Positions 7,490-8,774 of a DNA stretch of 8,774 bases are shown here, piece after piece (the stretch's first letter is position 1; each line of letters begins with the position of its first letter). This DNA comes from Saprospirales bacterium (GTDB lineage Bacteria > Bacteroidota > Bacteroidia > Chitinophagales > Saprospiraceae), in NCBI GenBank assembly GCA_003559985.1, contig PWJP01000152.1, positions 1 to 8,774 of the forward strand. Reading direction: 5' to 3'. The notes under the pieces were generated by a model. That model did not search any database. It saw only the letters and a program-made list of their open reading frames with translations, and had not been told where the DNA came from. The position numbers and the translations under genes are program-made.

Positions 7490-7515
7490 CAGGCCATTTT
7501 CCGGCTGCTTTTTTT
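7490..7515 (+). terminator. Candidate Rho-independent terminator of the efflux operon
   Basis: CAGGCC (7490-7495) pairs with GGCTG (7503-7507) across a 7-base loop, with one bulged G, and is followed after one C by seven T residues (7509-7515). It lies 64 bases after the stop codon of the TolC-family gene, in the right place to end the operon. The stem is short and imperfect, so the call is moderate. A second small hairpin, GTGCA/TGCAC with a 6-base loop, lies just upstream at 7467-7482. Confidence 0.45.
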
Positions 7516-7621
7516 GACCTGTCAGAAGCTGAATTACCAAAGGTTTTCCTGCTCCGCTAAACATTTTTTCACTGGCCGGCTTTAATACAGTAACTCTTTC
7601 GATTCGGGCACAAAAAACACA

Positions 7622-8774
7622 ATGGATTCACTGACACATATAGCATTGGGCGCTGCAATTGGCGAATTGACACTCGGCAGAAAGATCGGCAATAAAGCCA
7701 TGTTTTGGGGCGCTGTTGCTGGGACTCTGCCCGATTTGGATGTCCTGGCCAACCCCTTTTTGTCCGAAGCCCAGTCTGTTAAGTTTCACAGGGGTCCAAC
7801 CCATTCGTTGTTTTTCGCAGCGATTGCATCAGCGCTTTTTGCCTACCTGCTTCAAAAGTACTTCGGATCGGATTTATACCACAACAAGAAATGGCGCCGA
7901 ATCTGGAAATGGGTCTTTACCGTACTGCCCGCAGTGGCCGCAGCACTCATTTTGTATGCGGGCTGGGGTTCCCTGAATCCATTTGTACTTCTTTTGCTCA
8001 CTGGTTTACCGGTTTTTATTTCGGTCATGGCCTGGCAAAGAACGCCAATTGTAAGCGGAGATATCGAACAGCCTTCCTTTAAAAACTGGTACTGGTTTCT
8101 ATTTTGGGTGTTCATAACGCACATAGCCATGGATGCTTTCACCACCTATGGTACGCAGGTACTGTGGCCCATTACGGATCATCCTTTTTCATTCGATTTC
8201 ATCAATGTGGTGGATCCTTTATTCACTATTCCTTTATTGGGATTTGTCACCGCAGCCTCTTTTTTCTCGAGAAAAGATGAGAAGAGAACCCTGTTTAATC
8301 GAATTGGCATTGGAATCAGCACTTTCTATCTCGCTTTAACCCTGGTAAATAAAGTGCATGTGGACCGTGTTTTCAAGGCAACCATGGAAGATCAGTCCGA
8401 ACAGGTAATCCAATTCAAAACTACTCCTACCCTTTTCAACAATGCCCTGTGGTATGGAATTGCAGAGACGGAAGACCATTTTGTCAAAGGATACTACTCC
8501 ATTTTTGATGAGGAAAGGGTTTTTTCCAATCTAACGTACATTCCCAAAAAACACGAATTGCTAGACCCCATTCTTCCTCATCCCGACATTGAAATCCTAA
8601 AGTGGTTCTCCCGGGGTTTTCATCTGGTGGACAGTGTGGATGGCAACTTAAAGTGGTACGATCTCAGGTTTGGGAACATAGACTTTACAAGTGCTGAAAT
8701 TGAGGCAGAGAGTCCTTTTTCCTTCAAACTTGTGAAGCAGACTGATGGGAACTGGAAGGCTAAGCGCTCAAGAC
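7622..8774 (+). CDS. Membrane-bound putative metal-dependent hydrolase (YdjM/DUF457 family), 3' end missing
   Basis: The frame is open from the ATG at 7622 to the right edge without a stop, giving 384 residues so far. The start MDSLTHIALGAAIGE is the typical opening of the family. Conserved polar residues follow: His6, GTLPDLDV (Asp38, Asp40), FHRGPTHSL (His56, His61) and THIAMDAFTTYGTQ (His167, Asp171). Together these could form a metal site at the membrane face. Hydrophobic helices are visible at about 27-43, 62-78, 98-113, 119-136, 157-175, 200-215 and 228-242. After about residue 250 the protein becomes soluble and unlike a membrane protein, with many aromatic and charged residues. The family was named for distant likeness to hydrolases; E. 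coli YdjM is an SOS-induced inner-membrane protein, but a reaction is not established to my knowledge. No Shine-Dalgarno is visible, as is common in Bacteroidota. The gene lies 195 bases after the efflux operon, beyond a likely terminator, so it is probably a separate unit. Confidence 0.85.
   Translation, partial: MDSLTHIALGAAIGELTLGRKIGNKAMFWGAVAGTLPDLDVLANPFLSEAQSVKFHRGPTHSLFFAAIASALFAYLLQKYFGSDLYHNKKWRRIWKWVFTVLPAVAAALILYAGWGSLNPFVLLLLTGLPVFISVMAWQRTPIVSGDIEQPSFKNWYWFLFWVFITHIAMDAFTTYGTQVLWPITDHPFSFDFINVVDPLFTIPLLGFVTAASFFSRKDEKRTLFNRIGIGISTFYLALTLVNKVHVDRVFKATMEDQSEQVIQFKTTPTLFNNALWYGIAETEDHFVKGYYSIFDEERVFSNLTYIPKKHELLDPILPHPDIEILKWFSRGFHLVDSVDGNLKWYDLRFGNIDFTSAEIEAESPFSFKLVKQTDGNWKAKRSR

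Noticed and set aside
7716..8339. Several short open frames in the region of the YdjM-like gene (plus 7716-7976, 7891-8082, 8133-8339; minus 7852-8145)
   Set aside because: All overlap the long uninterrupted plus-strand frame from 7622 that carries the conserved family motifs, so they are out-of-frame shadows.

Overview
The window looks like ordinary chromosomal DNA from a Gram-negative bacterium, most likely a member of the Bacteroidota. The reasons are: a lipoprotein adaptor, RND pump and TolC-family protein encoded back to back; weak or absent Shine-Dalgarno sequences before most genes; A/T-rich start regions; a TAnnTTTG-type -7 box before one gene; and a membrane-anchored EEP phosphodiesterase and a YdjM/DUF457-type membrane protein of kinds I associate with that phylum. 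The assignment is inferred from style and gene types, not from a marker gene.

Layout. Positions 1-145 (minus strand) hold the first 48 codons of a nucleoside deaminase that runs off the left edge. It is divergent from a plus-strand gene at 415-1431 that encodes an endonuclease/exonuclease/phosphatase (EEP) fold enzyme tethered to the membrane by three N-terminal helices. A 424-base gap (1432-1855) follows. I see no gene in it, but it holds several short repeats: a tandem octamer, a CTCCGTG-type nonamer run, an imperfect hairpin and an ACCCGGGT-centred palindrome. Next is a tight operon on the plus strand: a lipoprotein periplasmic adaptor (1856-2944), an RND inner-membrane pump of the HAE1 type (2947-6027) and a TolC-family outer-membrane channel protein (about 6107-7426, with earlier possible starts). 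A candidate terminator lies at 7490-7515. The window ends inside a plus-strand gene (7622 to the right edge) for a membrane-bound putative metal-dependent hydrolase of the YdjM/DUF457 family.

How the genes work together. The three efflux genes should encode one complete tripartite machine: a proton-driven pump in the inner membrane, a lipid-anchored adaptor in the periplasm and a channel in the outer membrane. Key proton-relay residues of the pump are present (Asp401, Asp402, Lys922, Arg952). The substrate cannot be told from sequence. No regulator gene sits next to the operon inside the window, so any local control would have to act through the long upstream gap. The deaminase, EEP protein and YdjM-like protein have no obvious functional link to the pump.

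I found no convincing undescribed system. The points worth a second look are the repeat-rich gap upstream of the efflux operon, the uncertain N-terminus of the TolC-family protein and the long soluble C-terminal extension of the YdjM-like protein.
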